From: Modestobacter roseus | Lineage (GTDB): Bacteria > Actinomycetota > Actinomycetes > Mycobacteriales > Geodermatophilaceae | Direction: 5' to 3' | Assembly (NCBI RefSeq): GCF_007994135.1 | Contig: NZ_VLKF01000001.1 | Location: 1,550,001 to 1,614,000 of the forward strand | Length of the DNA stretch: 64,000 nucleotides | Part shown: piece by piece, positions 43,075 to 53,847 of the stretch | Numbering within the stretch: the stretch's first letter is position 1 | Layout of the letters: every line of letters begins with the position of its first letter | Program-made: the position numbers and the translations under genes | Notes under the pieces: generated by a model | What the model was told of the DNA's origin: nothing | Seen by the model: the letters and a program-made list of their open reading frames with translations, nothing else | Databases searched by the model: none

Positions 43075-45519
43075 TCAGGACGGCTCGTGCAGCGGCTCGT
43101 TCGTGCCCACCCGCACGTGCCCGTCGACCGGAGCCCACTGCCACTGCTGGATCTCCGGCCGGTCCTCGCCGTGCGTGCGCACGTACTGCCGGTGCTCGAT
43201 GATCTTGCCGGCCAGCTGCTCCCGGGCGTGCGCGGAGACGTCGCGGAGCCGCTCGACCCGGTCGATGACGTCGATCGCCAGGTGGTAGCGGTCGATCCGG
43301 TTCATCACGCAGATGTCGAACGGCGTGGTCGTGGTGCCCTCCTCCACGTACCCGCGGACGTGGATGTTCCCGTGGTTGGTCTGGCGGTAGGTGAGCCGGT
43401 GGATCAGCCAGGGGTAGCCGTGGTAGGCGAAGATCACCGGCTTGTCCCGGGTGAACAGCGCGTCGAAGGCGGTGGCGTCCAGGCCGTGCGGGTGCTCCCG
43501 GTCGTCCTGCAGCCGCATCAGGTCGACCACGTTGACCACCCGGATCCGCAGGTCGGGCAGGAGCGCGCGCAGCAGCTGCACCGCGGCGAGGGTCTCCATC
43601 GTGGGCACGTCGCCGGCACAGGCCATGACGACGTCGGGCTCGACCCCGGCGTCGTTGCTGGCCCACTCCCAGATGCCGATGCCCTTGGTGCAGTGCACCA
43701 CCGCGGCGTCCATGTCCAGGTACTGCAGCGCCGGCTGCTTGCCGGCGACGATCACGTTGACGTACTGCCGGGAGCGCAGGCAGTGGTCGGCGACGGAGAG
43801 CAGCGTGTTGGCGTCCGGCGGCAGGTAGACCCGGATGACGTCGGCCTTCTTGTTGACCACGTGGTCGATGAAGCCGGGGTCCTGGTGGGAGAAGCCGTTG
43901 TGGTCCTGCCGCCACACGTGCGAGGTGAGCAGGTAGTTCAGCGACGCGATCGGCCGCCGCCACGGGATGCCGTTGGTCGTCTTCAGCCACTTGGCGTGCT
44001 GGTTGACCATCGAGTCGACCAGGTGGATGAACGCCTCGTAGCAGGAGAAGAGGCCGTGCCGGCCGGTGAGCAGGTAGCCCTCCAGCCAGCCCTGGCAGGT
44101 GTGCTCGGAGAGGATCTCCATCACCCGACCGTCGGGCGCCAGGTGGTCGTCGTCGTCGAACCGCTCGGCCATCCAGGCCCGGTCGGTCACCTCCAGCACC
44201 GCGCCGAGCCGGTTGGAGTTGTTCTCGTCCGGCGACAGCACCCGGAAGGTGGTGTCGTTGCGGCGCATCACCTCGCGCAGGAAGCCGCCCAGCACCCGGG
44301 TGGCCTCCACCGCGCCGGTGCCCGGCGCGGCCACCGGGACGGCGTGGTCGCGGAAGTCGGGCAGCCGCAGGTCGGCCAGCAGCGCGCCGCCGTTGGCGTG
44401 CGGGTTCGCGCTCATCCGCCGGTCGCCCCGCGGGTGCAGGTCACGCACCAACGGCACCGGCGCCCCGGACTCGTCGAACAGCTCCTCGGGGCGGTAGCTG
44501 CGCAGCCACTGCTCCAGGACGGCGCGGTGCCCGTCGTCGCCGCGGGCGTTGCTGAACGGCACCTGGTGCGAGCGCCACGACCCCTCGACCCGGACCCCGT
44601 CGACCTCCCGCGGGCCGGTCCAGCCCTTCGGCGTCCGCAGCACGATCACCGGCCAGCGCGGCCGGCTCAGGTCGCCGCCGAGCCGGGCCCGCCGCTGGAT
44701 CGCGGCGATCTCGTCCAGGCAGGCGTCCAGGGTGGCGGCGAACGCCTGGTGCATCACCGCCGGGTCGTCGCCCTCGACCAGGTACGGGGTGTGCCCGTAG
44801 CCGCGCAGCAGCTCCATCAGCTCGCCGCGCGGGATCCGGTCCAGCACCGTCGGGTTGGCGATCTTGTAGCCGTTGAGGTGCAGGATCGGCAGCACCGCGC
44901 CGTCGCGCTGCGGGTCGAGGAACTTGTTGGAGTGCCAGCTGGCGGCCAGCGGGCCGGTCTCGGCCTCGCCGTCACCGACGACGGCGGCGACGACCAGGTC
45001 CGGGTTGTCGAAGGCGGCGCCGTAGGCGTGGGAGAGGGAGTAGCCGAGTTCGCCGCCCTCGTGGATCGACCCCGGGGTCTCCGGCGCGACGTGGCTGGGG
45101 ATGCCGCCCGGGAAGGAGAACTGGGTGAACAGCCGGCGCATCCCCTCGGCGTCCTGGGACACCTCCGGGTAGACCTCGGTGTAGGTGCCCTCCAGCCAGG
45201 CGGCGGCGACCGGGCCGGGCCCGCCGTGCCCGGGGCCCATCACGTAGATCATGTCCAGGTCGCGGGCGGTGATCGCCCGGTTGAGGTGCGCGTACAGGAA
45301 GTTCAGCCCGGGCGTGGTGCCCCAGTGGCCCAGCAGGCGGGGCTTGACGTGCTCCGGTCGCAGCGGTTCGCGCAGCAGCGGGTTGCCCATCAGGTAGATC
45401 TGCCCGACCGAGAGGTAGTTGGCCGCCCGCCACCAGGCGTCCAGCGCGGAGACCTCCTCGTCGCTGAGCACGCTCCGGGTGAGCCCGTCGACGTCGGCGA
45501 TCCGGTCCTCGACGCTCAT
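43075..45519 (-). CDS. xfp: Xylulose-5-phosphate/fructose-6-phosphate phosphoketolase
   Basis: 814 residues, full length. N-terminal TPP domain with [38 protein letters not shown] and [11 protein letters not shown]; middle domain [18 protein letters not shown]-terminal PNVVxx-like [18 protein letters not shown]. Splits xylulose-5-P or fructose-6-P with phosphate into acetyl-P and an aldose-P. ATG 45519 with GAGAGG seven bases upstream. Stands alone; the P-type ATPase upstream is on the same strand with a 94-base gap. Confidence 0.96.
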   Translation of the reverse strand: MSVEDRIADVDGLTRSVLSDEEVSALDAWWRAANYLSVGQIYLMGNPLLREPLRPEHVKPRLLGHWGTTPGLNFLYAHLNRAITARDLDMIYVMGPGHGGPGPVAAAWLEGTYTEVYPEVSQDAEGMRRLFTQFSFPGGIPSHVAPETPGSIHEGGELGYSLSHAYGAAFDNPDLVVAAVVGDGEAETGPLAASWHSNKFLDPQRDGAVLPILHLNGYKIANPTVLDRIPRGELMELLRGYGHTPYLVEGDDPAVMHQAFAATLDACLDEIAAIQRRARLGGDLSRPRWPVIVLRTPKGWTGPREVDGVRVEGSWRSHQVPFSNARGDDGHRAVLEQWLRSYRPEELFDESGAPVPLVRDLHPRGDRRMSANPHANGGALLADLRLPDFRDHAVPVAAPGTGAVEATRVLGGFLREVMRRNDTTFRVLSPDENNSNRLGAVLEVTDRAWMAERFDDDDHLAPDGRVMEILSEHTCQGWLEGYLLTGRHGLFSCYEAFIHLVDSMVNQHAKWLKTTNGIPWRRPIASLNYLLTSHVWRQDHNGFSHQDPGFIDHVVNKKADVIRVYLPPDANTLLSVADHCLRSRQYVNVIVAGKQPALQYLDMDAAVVHCTKGIGIWEWASNDAGVEPDVVMACAGDVPTMETLAAVQLLRALLPDLRIRVVNVVDLMRLQDDREHPHGLDATAFDALFTRDKPVIFAYHGYPWLIHRLTYRQTNHGNIHVRGYVEEGTTTTPFDICVMNRIDRYHLAIDVIDRVERLRDVSAHAREQLAGKIIEHRQYVRTHGEDRPEIQQWQWAPVDGHVRVGTNEPLHEPS

Positions 45520-45613
45520 GCTCGCCTCTCCCCACTCGTCCCGCGCCCGTCGCGCCGGACCTCCGCGGTCGAGTCTTCGCACCACCGGCCGCGCCGCCCA
45601 GCGACCCCGGGCG

Positions 45614-48367
45614 TCACGCGCCGGGCCCAACGACCCTGGCGCGCCCGGCGCCACGGTGGCGCAGCCACTTCTCCGCCTCGACCAGCAGGTGGACGGCGAC
45701 GCCGATCGCCGTGGCCCACACCCACCACACCGGTGCGACCGGGGCGGTGTCGAAGAGCTCGTTCATCCACGGGGCGTAGGTGAACAGCAGCTGCAGCCCG
45801 AGCATCGCGCCGACCCCGGCCAGCACCCAGCGGTTGCGCCACATCCCGATCCGCCACATGGGGCGCTCCAGCGAGCGGCAGTTGAGCAGGTAGGCCACCT
45901 GGACGGCGATGAACACGTTCACCGCCACCGTGCGGGCGACCTCCACCGGCTCCCCCGCGGCCAGCGCCCACCGGAACAGCCCGAACGCGCCGACCAGCAT
46001 CAGCGCCGACACCAGCACGATCCGCCCGACGACCACACCGGTCAGCAGCGGGCGCGTGGCCGGCACCGGTGGCCGCCGCATGACGCCGTCCTCCAGCGGC
46101 TCGAACGCCAGCACCAGCCCGAGGGCCACCGCCGTCGTCAGGTTCACCCACAGCACCTGCACCGGCAGGATCGGCAGCGTCGTCGCCGCCACGACCGCCG
46201 TGAGGACGACCAGCCCCTGGCCGAAGCTGGTGGGCAGCATGAAGGTGATGAACTTGCGGAGGTTGTCGAAGACGCCGCGCCCCTCCTCGACCGCGGCCTC
46301 GATCGAGGCGAAGTCGTCGTCGGTGAGCACCATGTCGGCGGCCTCCTTGGCCACCTCGGTGCCACCGGCGCCCATCGCCACGCCGATGTCGGCCCGCCGC
46401 AGCGCCGGGGCGTCGTTGACCCCGTCGCCGGTCATCGCCACCACGTGCCCCTGGCGCTGCAGGCACTCGACCAGCCGGAGCTTCTGCTCGGGGCTCACCC
46501 GGGCGAACACCGCGGTGCGGGCGACCAGCGTCGGGAGGTCCGCTGCCGGGTGGTCGGCGAGCTCGGCGCCGGTGACCACGACCGGGTCGCCCCCCTCGCC
46601 CAGACCGAACCGCCGCGCGATCGCCCGGGCGGTGCCGGCGTGGTCGCCGGTGATCATCTTGACCTCGATGCCGGCCCGCTGGCAGGCCGCGACCGCGGTC
46701 AGCGCCGCCGGCCGCGGTGGGTCCTGCATCGCCTGCAGGCCGAGCAGCACCAGCCTCCCGTGCAGCGCCTCCTCGGTGAGCTCCGTGGTGCCCGGCGGCA
46801 GTTCCAGCGTGCCGATGGCGAGCACCCGCAGCGCCTGCCCGGCGAGCTCATCGGCCCGGGAGTGCACCGCGGCCGCGTCGACCGGCGCGGTGCTGCCGTC
46901 GGCCCGCAGCTCGGTGGCGGCCATCGCCAGCAGGCGCTCGACCGCCCCCTTGACGTAGGCGACGACCCGGCCGTCCGGGGCCCGGTGCAGGGTGGCCATC
47001 CACCGGCGGTCGGCATCGAACGGGATCGCGGCGACCCGGGGCAGCTCGCTGCGCAGCCGGTGCGGGTCCAGGCCGGCCTTCTCCCCCACCACCACCAGCG
47101 CCGCCTCCGTGGGGTCACCGACCACCGCGCGCCGGCCGCCGGTGTCGGTCAGCCGGGCGTCGTTGCAGAGCACGCCGGCCACGAGGCACTCGCGCAGGGC
47201 CGGCTCACCGCCCAGCTGCACCACGGCGCCGTCCCGGCGGAGCTCCCCCGCCGCCGCGTAGCCCGTGCCGGTCACCTCGACGGTGCGGCCGCCGACCAGC
47301 AGGGTCGTCACCGTCATCGCGTTGGCGGTCAGGGTGCCGGTCTTGTCGGTGCAGATGACCGAGGTGCTGCCGAGGGTCTCCACGGCGGGCAGCCGGCGGA
47401 TCACCGCCCGCCGGCGGGCCATCCGGGCCACCCCGATGGCCAGGGTGATGGTGACGACCGCGGGCAGCCCCTCGGGGATGGCGCCGACCGCCAGGGCGAC
47501 GGCGGCGGTGAGCATCTCCGCGGCCGGCTGCCCCCGCAGCAGGCCCAGCCCGAAGGTGAGCGCCGCCAGCAGCAGGATCACCACGGTCAGCAGCTGGCTG
47601 AACCGGGTGATCGTGCGGGTCAGCGGGGTCTCCAGCGTCTCGGCCTCGCCGACGAGCCGGTGGATCCGGCCGATCTCGGTGTCCGCGCCGGTGGCGACCA
47701 CCACCCCGCGGCCCGCACCGCGGCCGACCAGGCTCGAGGAGTACGCCATGTTGGCCCGGTCGGCCAGCGCGGTCTCCACCGGCAGCGCGACGGCCTCCTT
47801 GACCACCGGGTCGGACTCACCGGTCAGCGCCGACTCGTCGACGTGCAGCTCGTGCACCTCCACCAGCCGCAGGTCCGCCGGCACCCGGTCCCCCGCGTCC
47901 AGGACGACGACGTCACCGGGCACGAGCTCGGCCGACGGCACCCGCCGGCGGACGCCGTCGCGGACCACCGTGGTCTCGGTGCGCACCATGTCCATCAGCG
48001 CGTCCAGCGCCTGTTCGGCCCGCGACTCCTGCACGAAGCCGATCACCGCGTTGGCCAGCACCACGGCGAGGATCACCCCGGCGTCCACCACGTCACCGAG
48101 CGCGAGGGTGGCGACGGCCGCGGCGAGCAGCACGTAGATCAGCGGGTGGTGGAACTGCAGCAGAAAGCGCAGCCAGGGCCCGCGCCGGTCCAGCCGCGGC
48201 AGGACGTTCGCCCCCAGCCGCGCCAGCCGGCCGCCCGCCTCGGCCTCGCTCAGGCCCCGTTCGCGGTCGGCGCCCAGCAGCACGACGACGTCGGCGACCG
48301 GCAGCCCGTGCGCAGCACCGACCGACGCGGGCGGCGGGGTGCTGACCAGGTCCTCGGTGGCGCCCAT
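45614..48367 (-). CDS. Cation-transporting P-type ATPase (P2, Ca2+-type)
   Basis: 917 residues. Cation_ATPase_N, actuator loop LTGESDPV, helix-4 PEGLPAV (P2-type Ca2+/Na+ pumps), phosphorylation site [10 protein letters not shown], nucleotide domain KGAVERLL, hinge [11 protein letters not shown], and four C-terminal helices. Pumps cations (probably Ca2+, less surely Mn2+ or Na+) across the membrane. ATG 48367 has only a weak GGGG upstream; no better start is seen. Confidence 0.92.
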   Translation of the reverse strand: MGATEDLVSTPPPASVGAAHGLPVADVVVLLGADRERGLSEAEAGGRLARLGANVLPRLDRRGPWLRFLLQFHHPLIYVLLAAAVATLALGDVVDAGVILAVVLANAVIGFVQESRAEQALDALMDMVRTETTVVRDGVRRRVPSAELVPGDVVVLDAGDRVPADLRLVEVHELHVDESALTGESDPVVKEAVALPVETALADRANMAYSSSLVGRGAGRGVVVATGADTEIGRIHRLVGEAETLETPLTRTITRFSQLLTVVILLLAALTFGLGLLRGQPAAEMLTAAVALAVGAIPEGLPAVVTITLAIGVARMARRRAVIRRLPAVETLGSTSVICTDKTGTLTANAMTVTTLLVGGRTVEVTGTGYAAAGELRRDGAVVQLGGEPALRECLVAGVLCNDARLTDTGGRRAVVGDPTEAALVVVGEKAGLDPHRLRSELPRVAAIPFDADRRWMATLHRAPDGRVVAYVKGAVERLLAMAATELRADGSTAPVDAAAVHSRADELAGQALRVLAIGTLELPPGTTELTEEALHGRLVLLGLQAMQDPPRPAALTAVAACQRAGIEVKMITGDHAGTARAIARRFGLGEGGDPVVVTGAELADHPAADLPTLVARTAVFARVSPEQKLRLVECLQRQGHVVAMTGDGVNDAPALRRADIGVAMGAGGTEVAKEAADMVLTDDDFASIEAAVEEGRGVFDNLRKFITFMLPTSFGQGLVVLTAVVAATTLPILPVQVLWVNLTTAVALGLVLAFEPLEDGVMRRPPVPATRPLLTGVVVGRIVLVSALMLVGAFGLFRWALAAGEPVEVARTVAVNVFIAVQVAYLLNCRSLERPMWRIGMWRNRWVLAGVGAMLGLQLLFTYAPWMNELFDTAPVAPVWWVWATAIGVAVHLLVEAEKWLRHRGAGRARVVGPGA

Positions 48368-48465
48368 GCCCCGAGCCTCACGGCGAGCACGGGCCGGGGG
48401 CAGGGACGAAGGTCCGGCCGGACGCTGCCGGAAGGACCGTGCGTGGAGCCGCGGCCGGCGCGGGA

Positions 48466-49329
48466 TCAGCCCCGGTAGTTCACGTGCACGTGGTCGTAGT
48501 GGTTCGCCGTGCCGCTCCCCCGGTCCGCCATGGCCTTCCAGGAGCCCCCGGGCGAGGAGAGCATCCGCTGCTCCCAGATGAGGTAGTCGACACCCAGCTC
48601 GGCCCAGTGCGCGCGGTGGTACTCCACGATCGCGTCGCCGAGGGCGGCGTCGGTCATGACCATGTAGTCCAGCGCCAGCCCCGAGGGGTGGCCACCGGGG
48701 TCGGCCGCGCTGGCCCGGGTGCCCCCGAGGGTGATGCGACCGGCGCCGGGGACCGCGGAGACCACCGCATCGGCCGCGGCCTGGACCACCGGCTTCACCG
48801 AGCCGGTGCTGTTGCTGATCCGAGCCACCCCGCCCGCGGGCGCCGCCGCGGCCGCACCGGTACCGCCACGCTGCGGGGCAGCCTGCTGGGTCTGCTGGGT
48901 CTGCTGCTGCGCGGCGGCCGCGGCCTCGGCGGCCGCCTTCGCCGCCGCCTCCTCCTCGGCGGCGGCGCGCTCGGCGGCCGCCGTCGCCTCGGCCTCGGCG
49001 GCCAGCCGGTCGACCTCGGCCTGGTCGGCGGCGGCCTGGGCCTGCTGCGCGGCCACCTGGGCGTCCTCGCGGCTGCTGCGGGTGGCCGCCAGCTCCTCCA
49101 GCGGCGCCAGGTCGCGGGCCGGGTCGACCGGGCGGGCCGACGCGGTCAGGCCCAGCGCCTCGGCGACGCTCACCGTCCCGGTCGGCGCCGCCTCCGCCTG
49201 GGCAGCGGGCTCCGGGCCGGCGAGCACGTGCACCGCGACCGCGCCGGCGGCGGCGACCGCCACGTAGAGCGAGGGGCGGCGCATGCCGGTGGGCGGGGTG
49301 CGGCGGGCAGCGGTGGAACGGGGGCGCAT
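48466..49329 (-). CDS. Secreted coiled-coil protein with ARB_07466-like C-terminal domain
   Basis: 287 residues. Basic N-terminus and hydrophobic YVAVAAAGAVAVHVLAG form a signal peptide or anchor; residues about 80-145 are an Ala/Glu/Gln coiled coil; residues about 180-287 are the ARB_07466-like domain with HPSGLALDYMV and NHYDHVHVNY, resembling the metal-binding layout of VanY/peptidase M15-like folds. Likely acts on or in the cell wall. Promoter visible upstream (49442-49470). Confidence 0.8.
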   Translation of the reverse strand: MRPRSTAARRTPPTGMRRPSLYVAVAAAGAVAVHVLAGPEPAAQAEAAPTGTVSVAEALGLTASARPVDPARDLAPLEELAATRSSREDAQVAAQQAQAAADQAEVDRLAAEAEATAAAERAAAEEEAAAKAAAEAAAAAQQQTQQTQQAAPQRGGTGAAAAAPAGGVARISNSTGSVKPVVQAAADAVVSAVPGAGRITLGGTRASAADPGGHPSGLALDYMVMTDAALGDAIVEYHRAHWAELGVDYLIWEQRMLSSPGGSWKAMADRGSGTANHYDHVHVNYRG

Positions 49330-49441
49330 GAGCAGGAGGGCTCCGAGACGGCAGGGCGGCAGGGCGGAGGTGCCCGCACGCGGCGATGACGCCCACTCGG
49401 ACCCCGCCGCTCACGAGCGGGACGGCCGACCGGACCCAGCC

Positions 49442-49470
49442 ACCGTAGGTGCGTTGTGGAGTCGTGACAA
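49442..49470 (-). promoter_or_regulatory. Sigma-70-like promoter of the secreted coiled-coil gene
   Basis: On the minus strand TTGTCA (49470-49465), a 17-base spacer and TACGGT (49447-49442), then about 112 bases of leader before the ATG. The leader contains a CCCGCTC-GTGA-GCGGCGGGG hairpin. The best-formed promoter in the window. Confidence 0.7.
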
Positions 49471-49538
49471 TCCGCGTCGGGCGATTCGTCGAGTGACGCC
49501 CCTCGCGTCCCACGCGTCCCGCAGTCCCGGCGGTCGGG

Positions 49539-51116
49539 TCAGTGCATGCCGAGCCGGGCGAGCGGCTCGACCAGCTCCCGCTCCTCGTAGGCCAGGTGCG
49601 ACAGCAGCGTGTCGCTGAGCAGGTCGACGGCGGCCCGCAGCCCGGCCATCCCGTCGGTGACCGTGCCGTCGGAGCCGCCGACGAACTCGACCAGCGCCCG
49701 GTCGACGTTCTCCAGCACGTCGTGGATGGCGTGGTGCTCCTGCTCCAGCCGGTCGATCACCGGGCCGAGCCGCGGGTCACCGGCCCGCAGGTGCGGGAAC
49801 ATCGACTGGTCCTCGATGGTGTGGTGCGTGGTCACGATCCGGCAGTAGGCCTCGCAGTACGTGCCCAGCGTCCACTTGTTCTGCCGCATGGTCATCAGGC
49901 TGATGTGCGACCGGGCCGTCCCGACGTCCATCGTCCCGGCGGCCACCTGGTCGACCAGCGACTGCACCTGGGCCAGCTCGCTGCGCAGCCCGTCGTGGAT
50001 AGCGACCAGGTGCTGGCCCTGGGCGAGCTCGGCGTCGGTGTAGTCACGCGCGGGGTCCGGCGCCGGGCCGGTCGGGCGGGTCGACTCGTCCCACACCTGC
50101 CGGTCGCTGCGCCGGGCCCCGTCGTCGGGCGTGGGGGCGACGGGGAACGCCGGCGTCCCCGCCGCGGGCCCGGGCGGCGCCGCGACGGCCGTCCTGCCCT
50201 CGGCGGCCACCAGCTCGCGGACGGCGGGGGCCACCTCGGCGGCGAAGCGGCGCAGGTCGTCGGGGTCGTCGCTGCCCAGGACGAACGTGCTGATCCGCTC
50301 CGCCAACGCCAGTTCGGCCAGTTCCTCGGCCCACTGCTCGGCCGGCCCCTGCAGCGCACCCTGCACCCGGCCCTGCAGCGGGCCCCGCAGCGGGCCATGG
50401 CCGGTGGTGGTGAACGTGCCGGTGACGTTGAGCAGCCGGCGCACGTCCGCCGGCGACCGGCCGGCCCCGACCGCGGCCTCGTCGATCAGCGCATTGCCGC
50501 GCGCCAGGTCGCCGGGCTGCAGGTAGCTCAGCGACGGCAGCCAGCCGTCGGCCCGGCGGCCGGTCAGGGCGAGCATCCGCGGCTTGTAGGCGCCCAGCCA
50601 GATGCCGACGTCGTGCGCCGGCGCCGGGCCGCGCTTCGCGCCGACCACCCGGTGGAACTCCCCCTCGACCCGCACGCCCCCGCGCGCGCCGGCGTCCCAG
50701 GTCTGCCGGACGACGTCGATCGCCTCCTCCAGCGCCTGCACCGCCTGCCCTCCGGTGAGCCGCTGCCCGCCCATCGCGGCGATGGCGTCCCAGAAGGCGC
50801 CGGCGCCCAGGCCCAGCTCCACCCGGCCACCGCTGAGCAGGTCGAGGGCGGCCACGCTGCGGGCCAGCACCGCCGGCGGCCGCAGCGGCAGGTTGGTCAC
50901 GTTCGCCGCCAGGTGCACCCTGCTGGTGCGTGCGGCCACGAAGCTCAGCAGCGTCCAGGTGTCCAGGAAGGCCGGCTGGTACGGGTGGTCGGAGAACGTG
51001 ACCAGGTCCAGCCCCACCTGCTCGGCCAGCACCGCCAGGGCGACGGTGCGGTCGGCGTCGGCGGCGCCGGGGGTCAGGAAGGCGCCGAAGGACAGGGGAC
51101 GGCCGGGGTCGCTCAC
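49539..51116 (-). CDS. LLM-class oxidoreductase fused to a hemerythrin domain
   Basis: 525 residues. Residues 1-~310 are a luciferase-like monooxygenase (FGAFLTPGAADADRTVALA, TFSDHPYQPAFLDTW, VTNLPLRPPAVLARSVAALD, GVGAGAFW-type GLGAGAFWDAI), probably F420- or FMN-dependent. After a Pro/Ala linker, residues ~365-525 are a hemerythrin HHE domain with His/Glu ligands in HLVAIHDGL, TTHHTIEDQSMFPHL, EQEHHAIHDVL and LSHLAYEERELV. A GPLRGPLQGRVQGALQGP repeat lies near 245. GTG 51116 lies within a 20-bp inverted repeat. The fusion would couple a flavin enzyme to a diiron O2/NO sensor or carrier. Confidence 0.88.
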   Translation of the reverse strand: MSDPGRPLSFGAFLTPGAADADRTVALAVLAEQVGLDLVTFSDHPYQPAFLDTWTLLSFVAARTSRVHLAANVTNLPLRPPAVLARSVAALDLLSGGRVELGLGAGAFWDAIAAMGGQRLTGGQAVQALEEAIDVVRQTWDAGARGGVRVEGEFHRVVGAKRGPAPAHDVGIWLGAYKPRMLALTGRRADGWLPSLSYLQPGDLARGNALIDEAAVGAGRSPADVRRLLNVTGTFTTTGHGPLRGPLQGRVQGALQGPAEQWAEELAELALAERISTFVLGSDDPDDLRRFAAEVAPAVRELVAAEGRTAVAAPPGPAAGTPAFPVAPTPDDGARRSDRQVWDESTRPTGPAPDPARDYTDAELAQGQHLVAIHDGLRSELAQVQSLVDQVAAGTMDVGTARSHISLMTMRQNKWTLGTYCEAYCRIVTTHHTIEDQSMFPHLRAGDPRLGPVIDRLEQEHHAIHDVLENVDRALVEFVGGSDGTVTDGMAGLRAAVDLLSDTLLSHLAYEERELVEPLARLGMH

Positions 51117-51151
51117 CCGCCGACTCTCGCACGGCGGGTGAGCGACCCCGG
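51103..51151. repeat. Perfect 20-bp inverted repeat over the LLM-hemerythrin start
   Basis: Arms 51103-51122 and 51132-51151 are exact complements, with a 9-base loop ACTCTCGCA. The downstream arm (minus-strand sense) contains the GTG start and first codons of the LLM-hemerythrin gene. It lies 20 bases beyond the end of the DUF2254 gene, so it may be that gene's terminator and a translation-blocking hairpin in read-through RNA. Confidence 0.9.
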
Positions 51152-51170
51152 AGGACCCGGGCGCCCGTCG

Positions 51171-52526
51171 TCAGCGTCCCGCGGCCGGCCACTCCCCCGC
51201 GAGGGCCTGGGCCACCCGCTCGCGCCAGGCCCGGGTCTCCGACTCCGGCACCTGGGTCGAGCTGCGCGCGCTCGCCGCGACGGCGTCGGCGTAGCCGAGC
51301 ACCTGGTCGTCCACGTCCCGGCCGCGGGCCTGCCAGGCGAACTCCTGCAGCAGTCCGGCCAGCCGGCGCAGCACCGCGGGTTGGCCCTCGGCGAAGTGCA
51401 ACGGCTCCTCCATGGTCAGCTGGAGCAACGCCGGCAGCGTCCACGGCGGCACGACCACCCGCACGTTCCCGTCCTCGTCGCGGTGCGCCCGCCCGTCGGC
51501 CGGGTGCACGGCGAGCTTCCCGAGGATCGCCGAGGCGTGGGACAAGGCGTGCACCGCCGTCGTCGGGTCGTTGATGCCCGGGGAGAGCGCCCGCAGCGCG
51601 ATGTCGACCACCTTGCGCAGGCCGTAGGCGACGTCGCGGCTGGCCGAGCGCTCGAAGTGCAGCTGGAGCGACTCGTCCAGCCGGTCGGCCAGCGCGTCGA
51701 CGTCGAGGTCCGCGCCGGGCTCGAGCCGAGCGCGGGCGACCGGCGTGCCCTCGACCACCGAGTCGCCCATCCGCACGCCGAGCTCCACGACCACCCGCGC
51801 CTCGGCCGCGGCCGCCGCCGCGGCCCGGGCGTCGATCCCGACGAGGAAGCCGCTGGACCGGGCGGTGAGCAGCACCTCACGCCCGCGGGCGGGGCCGCTG
51901 CCCCCCGCCCCTCCCTGGTCGTGGTCGCTGCTGCTGCCGAGCTCGGTGGCGATCGTGGTGGTGGACTCGTCGTGCACGTCGCGGAGCATCGTCTCGACCC
52001 GCAGGACCGAGGCCAGGTGGCCGATGAAGAGCACCAGCGCCACGACGCTGCCCAGGGTCAGCAGGTAGGCGACGCTGATCGACAGGCGGGGGACGAACGC
52101 CGACTCGCCGACCGTCGCATCGGCCGTCCGCACGGTCCGGAGCACGGTGAGCGCGTAGACGAAGGTGAGCACCAGCTGGGCCAGCGTCAGCTGCACCACC
52201 CGGTCGGTGACGAAGGTCTGCAGCAGCCGCGGCGAGTACTGGCTGCTGCTCAACTGCAGGGCCAGCACGGTGAGGGAGAAGACCAGACCGGTCACCGAGA
52301 TCAGCGAACCCGCGATCGCGTTGAGCAGGTCCCGGGCAGCCGCGGGGCCGCCCCCGAAGGCGAAGGTCAGCGGGTGGTCACCCCAGGCGAGCCAGCCGTC
52401 GACCGTGGGCAGCAGGACGCCGAGGCCGACGGCGATCACGATCCCGATGAACGGGATCGGCCACAGTGCCCCGCGCACCCGATCGACCACTGCGCCGAGC
52501 GGGCCGTCGCGCAACCCGCTCACCAC
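51171..52526 (-). CDS. DUF2254 membrane protein
   Basis: About 451 residues. Four helices in the first ~165 residues (IPFIGIVIAVGLGVLLP, NAIAGSLISVTGLVFSLTVLAL, LAQLVLTFVYALTVL, VAYLLTLGSVVALVLFIGHL), then a cytoplasmic domain with DVAYGLRKVVDIALRALSPGINDPTTA, the family signature. Function unknown; possibly a channel or ion-related. Start uncertain: GTGs at 52532, 52526 and 52523, none with a clear ribosome site. Confidence 0.82.
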   Translation of the reverse strand: MVSGLRDGPLGAVVDRVRGALWPIPFIGIVIAVGLGVLLPTVDGWLAWGDHPLTFAFGGGPAAARDLLNAIAGSLISVTGLVFSLTVLALQLSSSQYSPRLLQTFVTDRVVQLTLAQLVLTFVYALTVLRTVRTADATVGESAFVPRLSISVAYLLTLGSVVALVLFIGHLASVLRVETMLRDVHDESTTTIATELGSSSDHDQGGAGGSGPARGREVLLTARSSGFLVGIDARAAAAAAAEARVVVELGVRMGDSVVEGTPVARARLEPGADLDVDALADRLDESLQLHFERSASRDVAYGLRKVVDIALRALSPGINDPTTAVHALSHASAILGKLAVHPADGRAHRDEDGNVRVVVPPWTLPALLQLTMEEPLHFAEGQPAVLRRLAGLLQEFAWQARGRDVDDQVLGYADAVAASARSSTQVPESETRAWRERVAQALAGEWPAAGR

Positions 52527-52866
52527 CGGCACCGCACGGTGGCGCCGCCAGCACGTCCGGTCGCACCCGTGCACCCACCGCTGCCCGCGCCCGGGCGGCG
52601 CCGTGCACCACCGAGGTGGGCTCGCTCCCCAGCCATCCGGCCACCGCCTCCCTCCCGACGGCCCAGCGCCGGCACGACCGTGCGGCGCCCGACCTGCGCC
52701 GCCGGGACGAGCATGGTCAGCCCGGCTCCCCACGGCAACACGCGGGGCCTGCCGCCACCCCCTGCGGGGCAGCTCCCGGGCAGGTGGTCCGCGCGTATCG
52801 TGGCGCGCTCCCGGACGCCGGCACCTCGCTCCGGACCACGACCGGGACCGACGAGGGAGGACGCGC
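52527..52866. other. 340-bp divergent intergenic region
   Basis: Between the DUF2254 and patatin starts. Open frames here lack ribosome sites and family resemblance. Contains a -10-like TATCGT at 52796-52801, 66 bases upstream of the patatin GTG. Nothing else recognised. Confidence 0.55.
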
Positions 52867-53847
52867 GTGCCCCCGCGGACCCACGTCGTGCTCGGCGGCG
52901 GCGCTGCCCTGGGTGCCTTCCAGGCGGGCGCGCTGCAGGGCCTGCTCGGCGCCGGGGTCGTCGTCGACCACCTGCACGGGGCGTCGGTCGGCGCGATCAA
53001 CGCCGCCTTCCTCGCCGTCCGGCCCGACGCCCGCCGCGCGGACGAGCTCGCCGCCCTGTGGCAGGACCCGGCGCTGACCGGCGTGCTCCGCCCGGGGTGG
53101 CGTTCCCGCACCGCCGGGCTGGCGCGCTCGCTGCGCCGGGGCGGCGCGCTGCTGGACGACCGGCCACTGCGCCGGATGATCGCCACCCACGTGCCCGCGC
53201 ACGACCTGGCCGAGTTGTCGGTGCCGGTCACGGTCACCACCACCTGCCTGGACTGCGGCACCGCCGCCCGGCACGCGACCGGCGCGGTCGGCGACGCCCT
53301 GGTGGCCAGCTCGGCGCTGCCCGGGCTGTTCCGCCCGGTTCTGCTGCCCGACGGCCACCGCCACGTCGACGGCGGCATCGTCGACGGCGTCCCGGTGTCC
53401 GCGGCGCTCGAGGTGGCCGGCCCGGACGACCGGGTGCTCGTGCTCGACTGCGGGCTGGCCCCGGTCACCGGGCGCGCGGACGTCTGCGCCGCCGCGTCCG
53501 ACGTCGTCCCGGCGCTGGCCTGCGGCCTGCCGGTGACGGAGGGCCGCGCCGCCTACGTGCCGCCGGTGGAGAGCGGTCCGGGGGCGCTGGACACGGTGCT
53601 GCAGTCGTTCACCGTCGCCCGGGCAGCCGCCAACCGCGCCGCCGTCCGCGAGGGGCTGGCCGACCCACGGGTGGAGGTCGTCCCGCACGTCGCCGATGCC
53701 TGGGCGGCCGGGCTGCTGGAGACGCTGCCCGCCGGGCCGCGGGACCTGCGCAGCACGGCCGCGCTGCTGCGGGCCGGGCGCGAGGTCGCCGAGCGCTGGC
53801 TGGCCGGGCGCCCGGAGAGCAGCTCAACCGCGGTGCAGGACGGCTGA
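52867..53847 (+). CDS. Patatin-like phospholipase
   Basis: 326 residues. Oxyanion glycine loop VLGGGAALGAFQAG (8-21), nucleophile elbow GASVG with Ser about residue 41, and catalytic Asp in DGGIVDG near residue 175, so the Ser-Asp dyad is complete. A cytoplasmic acyl hydrolase of the RssA type. GTG with GGGAGG six bases upstream. Its 3' end overlaps the SGNH hydrolase gene by 24 bases on the opposite strand. Confidence 0.9.
   Translation: MPPRTHVVLGGGAALGAFQAGALQGLLGAGVVVDHLHGASVGAINAAFLAVRPDARRADELAALWQDPALTGVLRPGWRSRTAGLARSLRRGGALLDDRPLRRMIATHVPAHDLAELSVPVTVTTTCLDCGTAARHATGAVGDALVASSALPGLFRPVLLPDGHRHVDGGIVDGVPVSAALEVAGPDDRVLVLDCGLAPVTGRADVCAAASDVVPALACGLPVTEGRAAYVPPVESGPGALDTVLQSFTVARAAANRAAVREGLADPRVEVVPHVADAWAAGLLETLPAGPRDLRSTAALLRAGREVAERWLAGRPESSSTAVQDG

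Noticed and set aside
49330-49441. c-di-AMP (ydaO) riboswitch in the leader of the secreted coiled-coil gene
   Set aside because: Such riboswitches are common before actinobacterial wall-hydrolase genes, but I could not find the conserved ydaO core; only a simple hairpin is visible.
53824-53847. Fusion or frameshift between patatin and SGNH hydrolase
   Set aside because: They are on opposite strands; the 24-base overlap is a simple convergent overlap and both proteins are complete.
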